From positions 1 through 14,050 of the forward strand of contig DAIDAH010000046.1 in assembly GCA_027310735.1 (NCBI GenBank): a stretch of 14,050 nt of DNA, given 5' to 3'. Under the pieces are notes generated by a model, which was not told the DNA's origin, searched no databases, and saw only the letters and a list, made by a program, of their open reading frames with translations. Both the position numbers and the translations under genes were made by a program. Shown piece after piece: positions 1-7,855 of this stretch. Origin of the DNA: Methylotenera sp. (GTDB taxonomy: Bacteria > Pseudomonadota > Gammaproteobacteria > Burkholderiales > Methylophilaceae). Position 1 is the first letter of the stretch. Every line of letters begins with the position of its first letter.

Positions 1-198
1 GATGCAACAACAGCTTCAATTACAAAAGCAATGAAAAAAGGCGATTTGGTAACTTTAATTGGATTTGGTACATTCTACGTTGGCAAACGTGAGGCGCGTA
101 ATGGTCGTAATCCTCGTACAGGTGAAACAATTAAAATTCAAGCTGCAAATTCTCCTAAATTTAGGGCTGGTAAAGCGCTTAAAGATGCTGTAAACTAG
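1..198 (+). CDS. hupB: DNA-binding protein HU-beta, C-terminal part (5' end outside window)
   Basis: Reading frame 1 is open from the first base to a TAG at 196-198 and gives 65 residues, about the last two thirds of a roughly 90-residue HU protein. The HU/IHF signature is visible: GFGTF, then a K-R-x-A-R-x-GRNP-x-TGE beta-arm with the DNA-kinking proline, and a C-terminal helix ending GKALKDAVN. HU is a dimeric nucleoid protein that bends DNA. The beta-arm motif GRNPRTGE together with the ending AVN favours HU-beta over IHF. Two tRNA genes follow, as is common downstream of hupB in betaproteobacteria. Only the symbol (hupB or hupA) is uncertain. Confidence 0.95.
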   Translation, partial: DATTASITKAMKKGDLVTLIGFGTFYVGKREARNGRNPRTGETIKIQAANSPKFRAGKALKDAVN

Positions 199-215
199 TC
201 GGCTTCGTTGGATGA

Positions 216-245
216 GGCGCGTAATTATTTAAATATATTAGCGCC
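216..245 (+). terminator. Possible hairpin downstream of hupB
   Basis: GGCGC at 216-220 pairs with GCGCC at 241-245, and TAAT (222-225) pairs with ATTA (237-240) across a one-base bulge. This gives a nine-pair stem around an AT-rich loop, 18 bases after the hupB stop. No U-tract follows, so it is either a poor intrinsic terminator or an mRNA 3'-end stabilising structure. Confidence 0.35.
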
Positions 246-279
246 GCAGTAATTAAAGTTATTTGCAGTAATTTTAGAG

Positions 280-308
280 TAGCAAATTTATAAAAAATGC
301 TGTAGAAT
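280..308 (+). promoter_or_regulatory. Weak sigma-70-like promoter for tRNA-Val
   Basis: TAGAAT at 303-308 is a fair -10 element, about 21 bases before the mature tRNA 5' end. The matching -35 position (TAGCAA, 280-285, spacer 17) is poor. The call rests mainly on the -10 and its location. Transcription could also read through from hupB. Confidence 0.35.
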
Positions 309-329
309 GGCGTTTTTATTGGTTAAGCA

Positions 330-405
330 GGGTGCTTAGCTCAGTTGGTAGAGCGTCGCCCTTACAAGGCGAATGTCAGCGGTTCGACCCCGTTAGCACC
401 CACCA
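330..405 (+). tRNA. tRNA-Val (anticodon TAC)
   Basis: This is a complete 76-nt cloverleaf. The acceptor stem is GGGTGCT (330-336) with AGCACCC (395-401), followed by discriminator A and an encoded CCA (403-405). The anticodon stem TCGCC/GGCGA encloses loop CTTACAA, with anticodon TAC at 363-365, which reads valine GUN codons. The T arm has loop TTCGACC. It lies between hupB and tRNA-Asp. Confidence 0.98.
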
Positions 406-453
406 TTTTAAAGTGGTAAGAAAAATTAAAGTTTTTCTAATGTATTTATTTAG

Positions 454-485
454 AGAGTGCTTGTAATTTAAGCGCTCTTTATTTT
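454..485 (+). terminator. Intrinsic terminator after tRNA-Val
   Basis: AGAGTGCTT (454-462) pairs with AAGCGCTCT (470-478) through nine pairs, one of them G-U, around a 7-nt loop. The T-rich run TTTATTTT follows at 478-485. Its place between the two tRNA genes implies that they are separate transcription units. Confidence 0.7.
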
Positions 486-496
486 GTAATTACATT

Positions 497-526
497 TTGA
501 ATTGTTTTAATTTTAAGTAATACAAT
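497..526 (+). promoter_or_regulatory. Sigma-70-type promoter for tRNA-Asp
   Basis: TTGAAT (497-502) and TACAAT (521-526) are separated by 18 bp, and both are close to consensus. The start site would be near 533. A perfect 6-bp inverted repeat GTAGTT-A-AACTAC (531-543) falls in the short leader before the tRNA and could fold in the precursor. Confidence 0.65.
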
Positions 527-554
527 ATATGTAGTTAAACTACTTAAGCTTTTA

Positions 555-631
555 GGAGTGGTAGTTCAGTTGGTTAGAATACCGGCCTGTCACGCCGGGG
601 GTCGCGGGTTCGAGTCCCGTCCACTCCGCCA
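555..631 (+). tRNA. tRNA-Asp (anticodon GTC)
   Basis: This is a complete 77-nt cloverleaf. The acceptor stem is GGAGTGG (555-561) with CCACTCC (621-627), then discriminator G and an encoded CCA (629-631). The anticodon stem CCGGC/GCCGG encloses loop CTGTCAC, with anticodon GTC at 589-591. The T loop is TTCGAGT. It is transcribed in the same direction as hupB and tRNA-Val. Confidence 0.98.
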
Positions 632-640
632 ACATCAGGA

Positions 641-680
641 AAGCCTGTTGAGTCTTAGACTTAGCAGGCTTTTTTGTTTT
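641..680 (+). terminator. Strong intrinsic terminator after tRNA-Asp
   Basis: AAGCCTG (641-647) pairs with CAGGCTT (665-671). Pairing continues inward through GAGTC/GACTT with wobble pairs, giving a stem of about 14 pairs and a TTA loop. It is followed by TTTTTGTTTT at 671-680. This closes the tRNA block and isolates the following gene. Confidence 0.9.
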
Positions 681-807
681 ACTCTAGCACCACAAGGTTT
701 GTCCGTCTTACAGCATAAAATGAAGTGAATAGTCACTGCTTGTATGAAAATCATTTCTTAATTGAAATCCATTACAATTCACTACTCTCGAAAATATAAC
801 GATATTT

Positions 808-3264
808 ATGAATCAAGCTATCTCAGAAATTAAAACTATTGATTTAGGACTTAATGCGGCGATTGATGGCGACTTCCAATTGGCCGATATTCTGGATACT
901 ACTGAGCTTGGTGCATTACTTGATAATTATTGCAATTCTGTTGGGATTGCAGCGGCCATTATCGATTTGAAAGGTAATATACTTATTGAATCACACTGGC
1001 AAAGTATTTGTTCAGATTTTCATCGAGCCAATCAAGTAACATGTGCTCGATGTGTCGAGAGTGATACTGATCTGGCGTTATGTTTAGCTGAGGGAAAGCA
1101 GTTTTCAGTATACAAGTGTAAGAATGGTATGACTGATGCAGCGTCTCCTATCATTATTGAAGGTCAGCATTTAGCGAACGTATTTGTCGGACAATTTCTG
1201 CTTTCTCCTCCTGATCGTAGCGTTTTCACACAGCAAGCTGAGCAGGTTGGTTTCGATTCAATTGCATATTTAGCTGCCTTGGATGCAGTGCCTATTATTT
1301 CGGAAGAGAAGTTACCCGCAATATTGGGTTTCCTGACAGGCTTTGCAAGTATGGCTGCATCTATGGGATTACAGCGTCTTCGCGCGGAGCGTGTGCGTGC
1401 TGAATTGTCTCAACATCATGAGGAGTTAGAGCATTTAGTCACTGAACGTACCAGTGAATTAGCTTTACATAACCAGATACTAGAGAAGATCGGTTCTGGG
1501 AAGTCCTTATTTAAAGTTTTAGATGCATTAGTTTTGGAAGTAGAAGCATTACATCCTGAAATGTTGTGCTCAATATTGTTGGTTGATGAAAGTAGACAAA
1601 CGCTACGCCATGGTGCTGCACCTAGCCTTCCGGGTTTTTATGCTCAGGCTATAGATGGTTTGCCGATAGGTGATGGTATGGGTACCTGTGGCACGGCAGC
1701 ATTTAACGGAGAGCGTGTTGTGGTTGAGGATGTTCAACAGCATGCTTATTGGCAGGAGTTTCGTGACTTGGCCGCACGTGCCGGTGTGCAATCCTGTTGG
1801 TCGCAACCGTTTAAGGATGAGAATGATAATGTACTTGGTACGTTTGCAATATATCATAAACATCCAGCACAACCTTCACCAGCAGCAATCAGTTTGCTTG
1901 AAAGCTATGCAAATCTTGCTAGATTGATTGTTGAGCGCAAAGCCGCATCAGATGAAATTAATAGCTTAGCATTTTACGACCCTCTCACAGGTTTACCAAA
2001 CAGGCGTCTTTTACTAGATAGGCTTCATCAGGCAGTGTCTTCAAGAATGCGGAATGGTCGAGAGGCCTCGCTATTGTTTATTGACTTAGACAACTTTAAA
2101 ACACTTAACGATACGTTAGGTCATGATATAGGTGATTCGTTACTGCAGCAGGTGGCTAAACGCCTTACCGCATGTGTGCGTGAAGGAGATACTGTTGCTA
2201 GGCTGGGTGGTGACGAGTTCGTTGTAGTGCTGGAGGATTTAAGTGAAACTGCACTAGAAGCAGGATCACAAACAGAGTCCATTGGTAATAAAATCATCTA
2301 CGCGCTCAATCAACCTTATCAACTAGGTTCGCACGAGCACCATAGCACGCCGAGTATTGGAGCTACTCTTTTTAATGAAGGGCAATTGGATGTAGAGGAG
2401 CTGTTGAAGCAAGGTGATATTGCCATGTATCAAGCCAAGAAGTCGGGTCGTAATGCGTTACGTTTTTTTGATCCGAAGATGCAAGATAATATTAATGCCA
2501 GAGCTTTCCTTGAAGAAGCCTTACACAATGCAATTGAAAAAAATGAATTTGAGTTGCATTATCAGATTCAGGTTGACAATCATGGAGGGGCTATAGGAGC
2601 AGAGGCGCTAATTCGATGGTTGCATCCTGAACGTGGGTTGATCTCCCCAATTGAATTCATTCCTTTGGCCGAAGAAACGGGTCTAATTCACCCTATCGGA
2701 CAGTGGGTGCTTAATACAGCTTGTGCCAGACTTAAGGATTGGCAAGGAAATGAGTTAACCCGTAACCTAATACTAGCTGTCAACGTGAGTGCAAAACAAT
2801 TCCGTCAAATTGATTTTGTAGAGCAGATACAATCTGCGGTTCAACATTACAACATTAATCCAGCCTTGCTTAAGTTAGAGCTTACAGAAGGTTTGCTGTT
2901 GGAGCATGTTGAAGACACTATTGCAACCATGAATGCCTTAAATGAAATTGGTATCCACTTTTCATTAGATGATTTCGGTACAGGATATTCATCATTGCAG
3001 TACCTTAAAAAATTGCCGCTGAATCAATTGAAGATTGATCAGTCTTTTGTACGTGACCTTGCCGTAGATACAAGTGATAAAGCGATTGTGCGCACTATTA
3101 TTGCGATGGCACAAGGTCTGAATCTTGGCGTTATTGCCGAGGGGGTGGAAACAGAAGAGCAACGACAATTACTACTTAAGAAAGGCAATACGCAATACCA
3201 AGGCTATTTATTTAGTAAACCTGTGCCAATTGAGGCTTTTGAAGTATTGTTGAAGTTACGCTGA
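808..3264 (+). CDS. PocR-GAF-GGDEF-EAL cyclic-di-GMP turnover protein
   Basis: The 818-residue protein has no membrane segment or signal peptide and is probably a cytosolic sensor enzyme. A PocR-type ligand-binding domain lies at about 25-190, with the W-Q-x-I-C-x-x-FHR pattern at 64-73 and cysteines C68, C79, C82 and C104. A charged signalling helix (about 190-228), a GAF domain (about 230-378), a GGDEF domain (about 385-560) and an EAL domain (about 575-815) follow. The diguanylate cyclase site GGDEF (467-471) is intact, as is the inhibitory RxxD site R458-D461, five residues before it. The EAL site is also intact: EALIRW (E599), NVSAKQF, ELTEG, DDFGTGYSS (from D721), KIDQSFV, AEGVET. Both synthesis and hydrolysis of c-di-GMP are therefore possible, and the net direction cannot be read from sequence. 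The ATG at 808 has no clear Shine-Dalgarno. A 5-bp inverted repeat AGTGA-ATAG-TCACT (724-737) lies upstream. The gene stands alone and converges on the metal-efflux operon across 26 bp. Confidence 0.95.
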   Translation: MNQAISEIKTIDLGLNAAIDGDFQLADILDTTELGALLDNYCNSVGIAAAIIDLKGNILIESHWQSICSDFHRANQVTCARCVESDTDLALCLAEGKQFSVYKCKNGMTDAASPIIIEGQHLANVFVGQFLLSPPDRSVFTQQAEQVGFDSIAYLAALDAVPIISEEKLPAILGFLTGFASMAASMGLQRLRAERVRAELSQHHEELEHLVTERTSELALHNQILEKIGSGKSLFKVLDALVLEVEALHPEMLCSILLVDESRQTLRHGAAPSLPGFYAQAIDGLPIGDGMGTCGTAAFNGERVVVEDVQQHAYWQEFRDLAARAGVQSCWSQPFKDENDNVLGTFAIYHKHPAQPSPAAISLLESYANLARLIVERKAASDEINSLAFYDPLTGLPNRRLLLDRLHQAVSSRMRNGREASLLFIDLDNFKTLNDTLGHDIGDSLLQQVAKRLTACVREGDTVARLGGDEFVVVLEDLSETALEAGSQTESIGNKIIYALNQPYQLGSHEHHSTPSIGATLFNEGQLDVEELLKQGDIAMYQAKKSGRNALRFFDPKMQDNINARAFLEEALHNAIEKNEFELHYQIQVDNHGGAIGAEALIRWLHPERGLISPIEFIPLAEETGLIHPIGQWVLNTACARLKDWQGNELTRNLILAVNVSAKQFRQIDFVEQIQSAVQHYNINPALLKLELTEGLLLEHVEDTIATMNALNEIGIHFSLDDFGTGYSSLQYLKKLPLNQLKIDQSFVRDLAVDTSDKAIVRTIIAMAQGLNLGVIAEGVETEEQRQLLLKKGNTQYQGYLFSKPVPIEAFEVLLKLR

Positions 3265-3290
3265 TTCACTTTGATTCAATATGCTATGCA

Positions 3291-3620
3291 TTACAGTCGT
3301 CCAGACAAAAGTAGTGGAGTCACCATGTAATGCAACCCTACAAACTTTTGCCCAAGTAACTCTAGTAATGTTGTCGCGTATGATTGTTCAGTCTCAATGA
3401 TAAATTGTACCCGTCGTTGACGGCCTGTGACCTGCTCAAGCAGCGTCATGCCTGATGGTCGTTGACCATGACCATATGCTTCTGTGGTACTAAAGCCATT
3501 TATTTCATCATTCTCTAGCAGCCAGTCGACTAAGGTTTCTTCTAACGCTGGTTGAGCGAATAGGGTGACTAAGCATTTTTCTTGGCTTTTTTCAGGTAAT
3601 TTTTCAGTAGTATCATTCAT
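3291..3620 (-). CDS. DUF3240 family protein, last gene of the metal-efflux operon
   Basis: The 109-residue soluble protein has no signal peptide. It resembles the DUF3240 family, short proteins often encoded after CzcA/CusA-type pumps. Visible family-like stretches are EAYGHGQRPSGMTLLEQVTG and a following basic strand, RQRRVQFIIE. The alternating strand/helix pattern fits a small ferredoxin-like (PII/CutA-like) fold, but that is inference. It starts 27 bp after the czcA stop, with a weak purine-rich AGAGA about 9 bases before the ATG, so it is presumably co-transcribed. Its function is unknown; a cytosolic sensor or modulator of the pump is conceivable. The stop is 26 bp from that of the convergent c-di-GMP gene, with no obvious terminator between them. 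Confidence 0.85.
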   Translation of the reverse strand: MNDTTEKLPEKSQEKCLVTLFAQPALEETLVDWLLENDEINGFSTTEAYGHGQRPSGMTLLEQVTGRQRRVQFIIETEQSYATTLLELLGQKFVGLHYMVTPLLLSGRL

Positions 3621-3647
3621 TTTTTGGTATCTCTTATTTTGCGACCA

Positions 3648-6600
3648 TTATTTAGTCTCTACGCCAAATCGGCGATAGAGAATAGGTAAAAGAATCAGTG
3701 TCAAAACGGTTGCACTCATTAAGCCACCAATTACCACAATGGCTAAGGGGCGTTGAATTTCAGAGCCTGGCCCAGTTGCGAATAATAAAGGCAACAGGCC
3801 GAATGCCGCGATATTTGCGGTCATGAGTACGGGGCGTAGGCGGCGTTTTGCACCTTCAACAACCACCTCACTTAGCGCCATGCCATGAGATAGCAATTGG
3901 TTGAAGTAAGAAACCATCACCACGCCATTCAATACGGCAATGCCGAGCAGGGCGATGAAGCCAACCGAGGCTGGTACTGACAGATATTCACCTGAAATCC
4001 ATAAGGCAAACACGCCGCCGATCATGGCAAATGGAATGTTAGATAGAATCAGCAGCGATTGTCTGACGGAGCGGAACGTCGCAAATAGCAGCAGGAATAT
4101 CAACCCAAGCGCAATCGGTACCACAATCGCTAATCTGGCAGCGGCGCGCTGTTGATTTTCAAACTGGCCGCCCCAACGCATAGAGTAACCTTCCGGGAAT
4201 TTAACCTGTTGCAACACTACACTTTTCGCTTGCTCGACAAAGCCGACTAAATCGCGACCACGGACATTGGCAACTACTACCACCATGCGTGCACCTTTTT
4301 CACGGTCTACTTTAACGGGGCCTTCTACGCGCTCCAGCTTGGCAACGGCTGAGATTGGCACGTTGTTGCCATTAGGTAATGTCAGCATCAGGCTGGCAAA
4401 ATCAGCCGGTGATGCGCGTAAGGTGTCTGAGCCGCGTAGCAATACTGGTGTGCGGCGTAACCCTTCTTGCACGATCCCAATTTGACGGCCTTCCAGTTGT
4501 GTACGCAAAGCACTTTCAATTTCGGCAATATCAAAGCCTAATCTGCCTGCAGCCAAACGGTCGATGGCAACGCGCATGTATTGCACACCGCTATTTTGTG
4601 GCGTGTAGACATCTTGCGAGCCGGGAATGGCTTTGAGTATTTTTACGGTTTGTTGCGCCATTTCATCCAGCTTGACCAAGTCATTGCCGAAAATTTTAAT
4701 GGCTAGGTCGCCGCGTACGCCCAGTATCATTTCGTTTACACGCATTTCAATTGGCTGGGTGAATGCATAAGTAATTCCGGGCATGTCATTCAGCACTTTG
4801 CGTAATTCATCGGTGAGCTTTTCTTTACTGTCCATGCGCCATTCGTCTCTAGGCTTTAGCACCAGAAAGTTGTCCGTCTGGTTCAAGCCCATTGGGTCTA
4901 GCCCAAGCTCATCGGAACCAACGCGTGAAACTACGCCTTTGACCTCAGGCACCTTGGCCATCAGACTGCGTTGTATGCTTTCATCCATCTCTAGACTTTT
5001 TTGTAGATTGATGGAGGGCAGTTTTTCTACTTGCATGATGATGTCACCTTCATCCATTACGGGCATAAAGGTTTTACCAATTTGCAGATATACCAGCACA
5101 GTCAATGCTAGTGCGATGCCTGAGCCGATTACAATGGTGCGTGTGTGTGCCAGTGCCCAAAGTAGTATGGGTTCGTAAAACTTAAGTGATTGACGCACCA
5201 CCCAAGGTTCTTCGTGGCTGACTTTTTTTAGCATAAAAGAGGCAAGTACTGGAATCACGGTTAATGAGAGTAGCAGCGAGCCTGCTAGCGCAAAAACAAC
5301 AGTCAATGCTACTGGGCTAAACAGCTTACCTTCCAAGCCTTGCAGGGTAAGCAACGGCAGAAATACGGTGATGATAATGAGAATGCCAGAGGTGACGGGT
5401 ACGCTTACCTCTCGCACCGCACGGTAAATCAGGTGCAGGCGTGGCAGCTTACTATCTTTGCCATGCGCCAAGTGTGAAACGATATTTTCTACCACTACCA
5501 CAGCACCATCCACCAGCATGCCGATAGCGATCGAAAGCCCGCCCAGACTCATCAGGTTGGCAGACATGCCGAACTGGGACATGAGAATAAACGTCACCAG
5601 TGCCGCGAGAGGCAGTGCTAAAGCTACTGTCAGTGCTGCACGGATATTGCCTAAAAATAGTACCAGTAACACCAACACCAACACTGTAGCTTCGAACAGC
5701 GCATGGGTAACGGTGCTGACAGCACGTTCTACTAGGCCTCCGCGATCATAAAATACATTGATGCTGACGCCTTTAGGTAGCATGGGCTGAAGTTCATCAA
5801 GTTTGGCGCGTACATTTTTAACTACTTGCTGCGCATTGGCACCACGTAAGCCTAATACTAATCCTTCTACGGCTTCACTTTTGCCATTTTTTGTCACAGC
5901 ACCATAACGTGTTAATGCACCCATTTTGACCTCAGCTACATCACTGACGCGTATCGGCATGCCCTGCTCAGAACGAATGACTGTATTACGTACATCGTCC
6001 AATGTGTGGAAGCGGCCTTCTGCACGTACCAATAATGATTCTTCACCATCACTGAGTCGGCCTGCGCCATCATTACGGTTATTCAGATCAAGTGCGCTTT
6101 GCAAATTAGTTAATGTCACGCCACGTGCATATAGGCGGGCATTGTCTGGAATGATTTCAAAACTGCGTACGATACCGCCAAGTGAATTGACGTCTGCCAC
6201 GCCAGCTACCGTGCGCAGTGCAGGGCGAATGACCCAGTCCAGCAAGCCGCGGCGTTGTTCAAGGCTTAGGTTGTCGGCTTCTACTGTAAACATGAACATT
6301 TCGCCGAGTGGCGTTGTCATTGGTGCAATGCCGCCATTAATGTCTGGTGGTAGATTGCTCCAGATTGCATTCAGTCGTTCAGCTACTTGCTGTCTCGCCC
6401 AGTAGATATCTGTGCCATCGGCAAAGTCTACGGTAATGTCAGTGAGTGCATATTTCGCTACAGCACGCAGCATGGTTTGCTTGGGTATGCCAAGCATTTC
6501 CACTTCAATCGGTGCGGTAATGCGAGACTCAACCTCTTCCGGCGTCATGCCTGGGGCTTTGATGATGATTTTTACCTGTGTGGTAGAAACATCTGGAAAT

Positions 6601-6713
6601 GCATCAATCGGTAATTCTTTAAAAGCATAACCACCGGTACCGATAAGCAGTACGGTGAGTAGCAGCACTAATAAGCGCTGCGTGAGGGCGAACTGGATAA
6701 TCTTGTTAAGCAT
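3648..6713 (-). CDS. czcA: CzcA/CusA-family heavy-metal efflux RND pump
   Basis: The 1021-residue inner-membrane proton/metal antiporter has the usual length for the heavy-metal efflux RND family. TM1 is the hydrophobic stretch after FALTQR. A large periplasmic domain follows, then the TM2-6 cluster starting near FEATVLVLVLLVLFLG, a second periplasmic domain, and TM7-12 ending at LILLPILYRRFG. The TM4 proton-relay signature reads AIG-MLV-DGA-VVV-VEN (396-410), with D402 and E409 present. The extra Asp of classic CzcA pumps (DFG) is replaced by AIG. The substrate is therefore unlikely to be the usual Co/Zn/Cd set, and it cannot be assigned from sequence. The start is supported by AGGAAA (6721-6726) seven bases before the ATG. 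czcB ends 44 bp upstream and the DUF3240 gene follows by 27 bp. The pump should assemble with the CzcB and CzcC proteins encoded upstream. Confidence 0.95.
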   Translation of the reverse strand: MLNKIIQFALTQRLLVLLLTVLLIGTGGYAFKELPIDAFPDVSTTQVKIIIKAPGMTPEEVESRITAPIEVEMLGIPKQTMLRAVAKYALTDITVDFADGTDIYWARQQVAERLNAIWSNLPPDINGGIAPMTTPLGEMFMFTVEADNLSLEQRRGLLDWVIRPALRTVAGVADVNSLGGIVRSFEIIPDNARLYARGVTLTNLQSALDLNNRNDGAGRLSDGEESLLVRAEGRFHTLDDVRNTVIRSEQGMPIRVSDVAEVKMGALTRYGAVTKNGKSEAVEGLVLGLRGANAQQVVKNVRAKLDELQPMLPKGVSINVFYDRGGLVERAVSTVTHALFEATVLVLVLLVLFLGNIRAALTVALALPLAALVTFILMSQFGMSANLMSLGGLSIAIGMLVDGAVVVVENIVSHLAHGKDSKLPRLHLIYRAVREVSVPVTSGILIIITVFLPLLTLQGLEGKLFSPVALTVVFALAGSLLLSLTVIPVLASFMLKKVSHEEPWVVRQSLKFYEPILLWALAHTRTIVIGSGIALALTVLVYLQIGKTFMPVMDEGDIIMQVEKLPSINLQKSLEMDESIQRSLMAKVPEVKGVVSRVGSDELGLDPMGLNQTDNFLVLKPRDEWRMDSKEKLTDELRKVLNDMPGITYAFTQPIEMRVNEMILGVRGDLAIKIFGNDLVKLDEMAQQTVKILKAIPGSQDVYTPQNSGVQYMRVAIDRLAAGRLGFDIAEIESALRTQLEGRQIGIVQEGLRRTPVLLRGSDTLRASPADFASLMLTLPNGNNVPISAVAKLERVEGPVKVDREKGARMVVVVANVRGRDLVGFVEQAKSVVLQQVKFPEGYSMRWGGQFENQQRAAARLAIVVPIALGLIFLLLFATFRSVRQSLLILSNIPFAMIGGVFALWISGEYLSVPASVGFIALLGIAVLNGVVMVSYFNQLLSHGMALSEVVVEGAKRRLRPVLMTANIAAFGLLPLLFATGPGSEIQRPLAIVVIGGLMSATVLTLILLPILYRRFGVETK

Positions 6714-6757
6714 TGTATTGTTTCCTATGGCACTCTATTGCACTTGATATAGATGAA

Positions 6758-7855
6758 CTATTCTGTTGTAGCGCTATTCCATGCTGCCTTGATTGCAGCA
6801 GTGCCAGTGACAGCTACTTTTTCATTGCCTGTGAGCTTGCCTGTGATAATGCCCTGCGATGTCTGTTCGCTGACTACTGTGACGGGAGTGGGTATAAAGC
6901 CCTGCGGCGTTTGCACAAATATATAACTATTTGTACCGTTTCTAATCAACGCTGATTTCGGCACTGAAAATTGGTTAGCTATGCCTTTTCCAACTAACTC
7001 AGCTTCTACAATCTGACCGGGAGATAGTTTTTCTGTACCGCTGGAAATTTCAGCGCGTAAGTGAATGGTTTGATCGTTGCGGTTGACGCTACGGATAATG
7101 GTTGTGATTTTGCCTGTTGCCTGATAATTAGGGATGCTGACGAGCATGCCTTCTTTAGCAAAATTCAGAATGTCTAGTGGCGCATGAATTTCTAGCCAGA
7201 GCGGTTTGAGTCTGGCAATGCGGTAGATAGGCGTACTCATGTCTACACGCTGGCCGGTAGAAGCCATTTGTTCTAGCACCGTACCATCAATCGGCGCAGT
7301 CAGTGTTAGGCCGCTAGACATTTCGCCACGCTTATCTAGGCGCGCGATTGAATCATCACCCATTCCCGCCATTTTGAGAGCCTGACGGCGTTGTTGCACT
7401 TCAAAGGATAGTTCTTTCTGGCCGCTCTCGGTAGTAAGTACACGGCGCTCAGCAATGATGCCGTCTTTGAATAACTCGCGATCACGATCCAGCATGTTTT
7501 TACTTAATTGTTGCTGGGTTTTTCCACGCAAATAGTCACGTTGCAACGCGACTAACTCGGCGCTGCTAATGTGTGCAATGGCTTGGCCGCGTTTAACAGA
7601 TTGTCCGGCAGCGACATAAAGCGTATCAATTAATCCACTTTGCGGCGCACTGACTACGCGCTCTTGTCCTATCGGAACTACAATTTCACCGGGCAACATA
7701 TTGCTCTTGATCTGGCTAGATGCAGTGAGTGGCGCGACGGTAATGCCTAGAGTCTGCAACTGTTGCGGTTTAATGGCAATGGTGCTTTCTGCATGACTTA
7801 GCACCGCATAGCCGAGTAAGGGTAATAGTAGAAATAGTGAGGTTGTTTTTTTCAA
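6758..7855 (-). CDS. czcB: CzcB-like periplasmic adaptor of the metal-efflux system (TTG start)
   Basis: This is the membrane-fusion/adaptor subunit that links the inner-membrane RND pump to the outer-membrane factor. I place the start at TTG 7855-7853, giving 365 residues. A good GGAG (7863-7866) lies seven bases before it, and the protein then opens with a textbook signal peptide: KK, the hydrophobic LFLLLPLLGYAV, then LSHA before ES. An in-frame ATG at 7897 adds 14 residues, lacks a Shine-Dalgarno and would bury the signal peptide. The two lipoyl-like half motifs are visible (SAPQSGLIDTLYV and APIDGTVLEQMASTG), with a short helical hairpin between them. It lacks the long His-rich N-terminus of Cupriavidus CzcB, so it is a compact adaptor. 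The TTG overlaps the czcC stop codon (TTGA), implying coupled translation. Confidence 0.9.
   Translation of the reverse strand: MKKTTSLFLLLPLLGYAVLSHAESTIAIKPQQLQTLGITVAPLTASSQIKSNMLPGEIVVPIGQERVVSAPQSGLIDTLYVAAGQSVKRGQAIAHISSAELVALQRDYLRGKTQQQLSKNMLDRDRELFKDGIIAERRVLTTESGQKELSFEVQQRRQALKMAGMGDDSIARLDKRGEMSSGLTLTAPIDGTVLEQMASTGQRVDMSTPIYRIARLKPLWLEIHAPLDILNFAKEGMLVSIPNYQATGKITTIIRSVNRNDQTIHLRAEISSGTEKLSPGQIVEAELVGKGIANQFSVPKSALIRNGTNSYIFVQTPQGFIPTPVTVVSEQTSQGIITGKLTGNEKVAVTGTAAIKAAWNSATTE

Noticed and set aside
419..438. Inverted repeat AGAAAAA...TTTTTCT after tRNA-Val
   Set aside because: The stem is pure A/T-rich with no following T-run. The stronger GC-containing hairpin at 454-478 explains termination better.
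762..778. TTGAAA and TACAAT upstream of the c-di-GMP gene
   Set aside because: Each looks like a promoter hexamer, but they are only five bases apart, so they cannot form one promoter.
3940..6405. Several plus-strand ORFs of 70-160 codons opposite czcA (for example 4783-5178 and 5926-6405)
   Set aside because: They are antisense frames of a strongly supported pump gene. Their composition is Ser/Arg/Thr-rich and artefact-like, and they have no ribosome sites.
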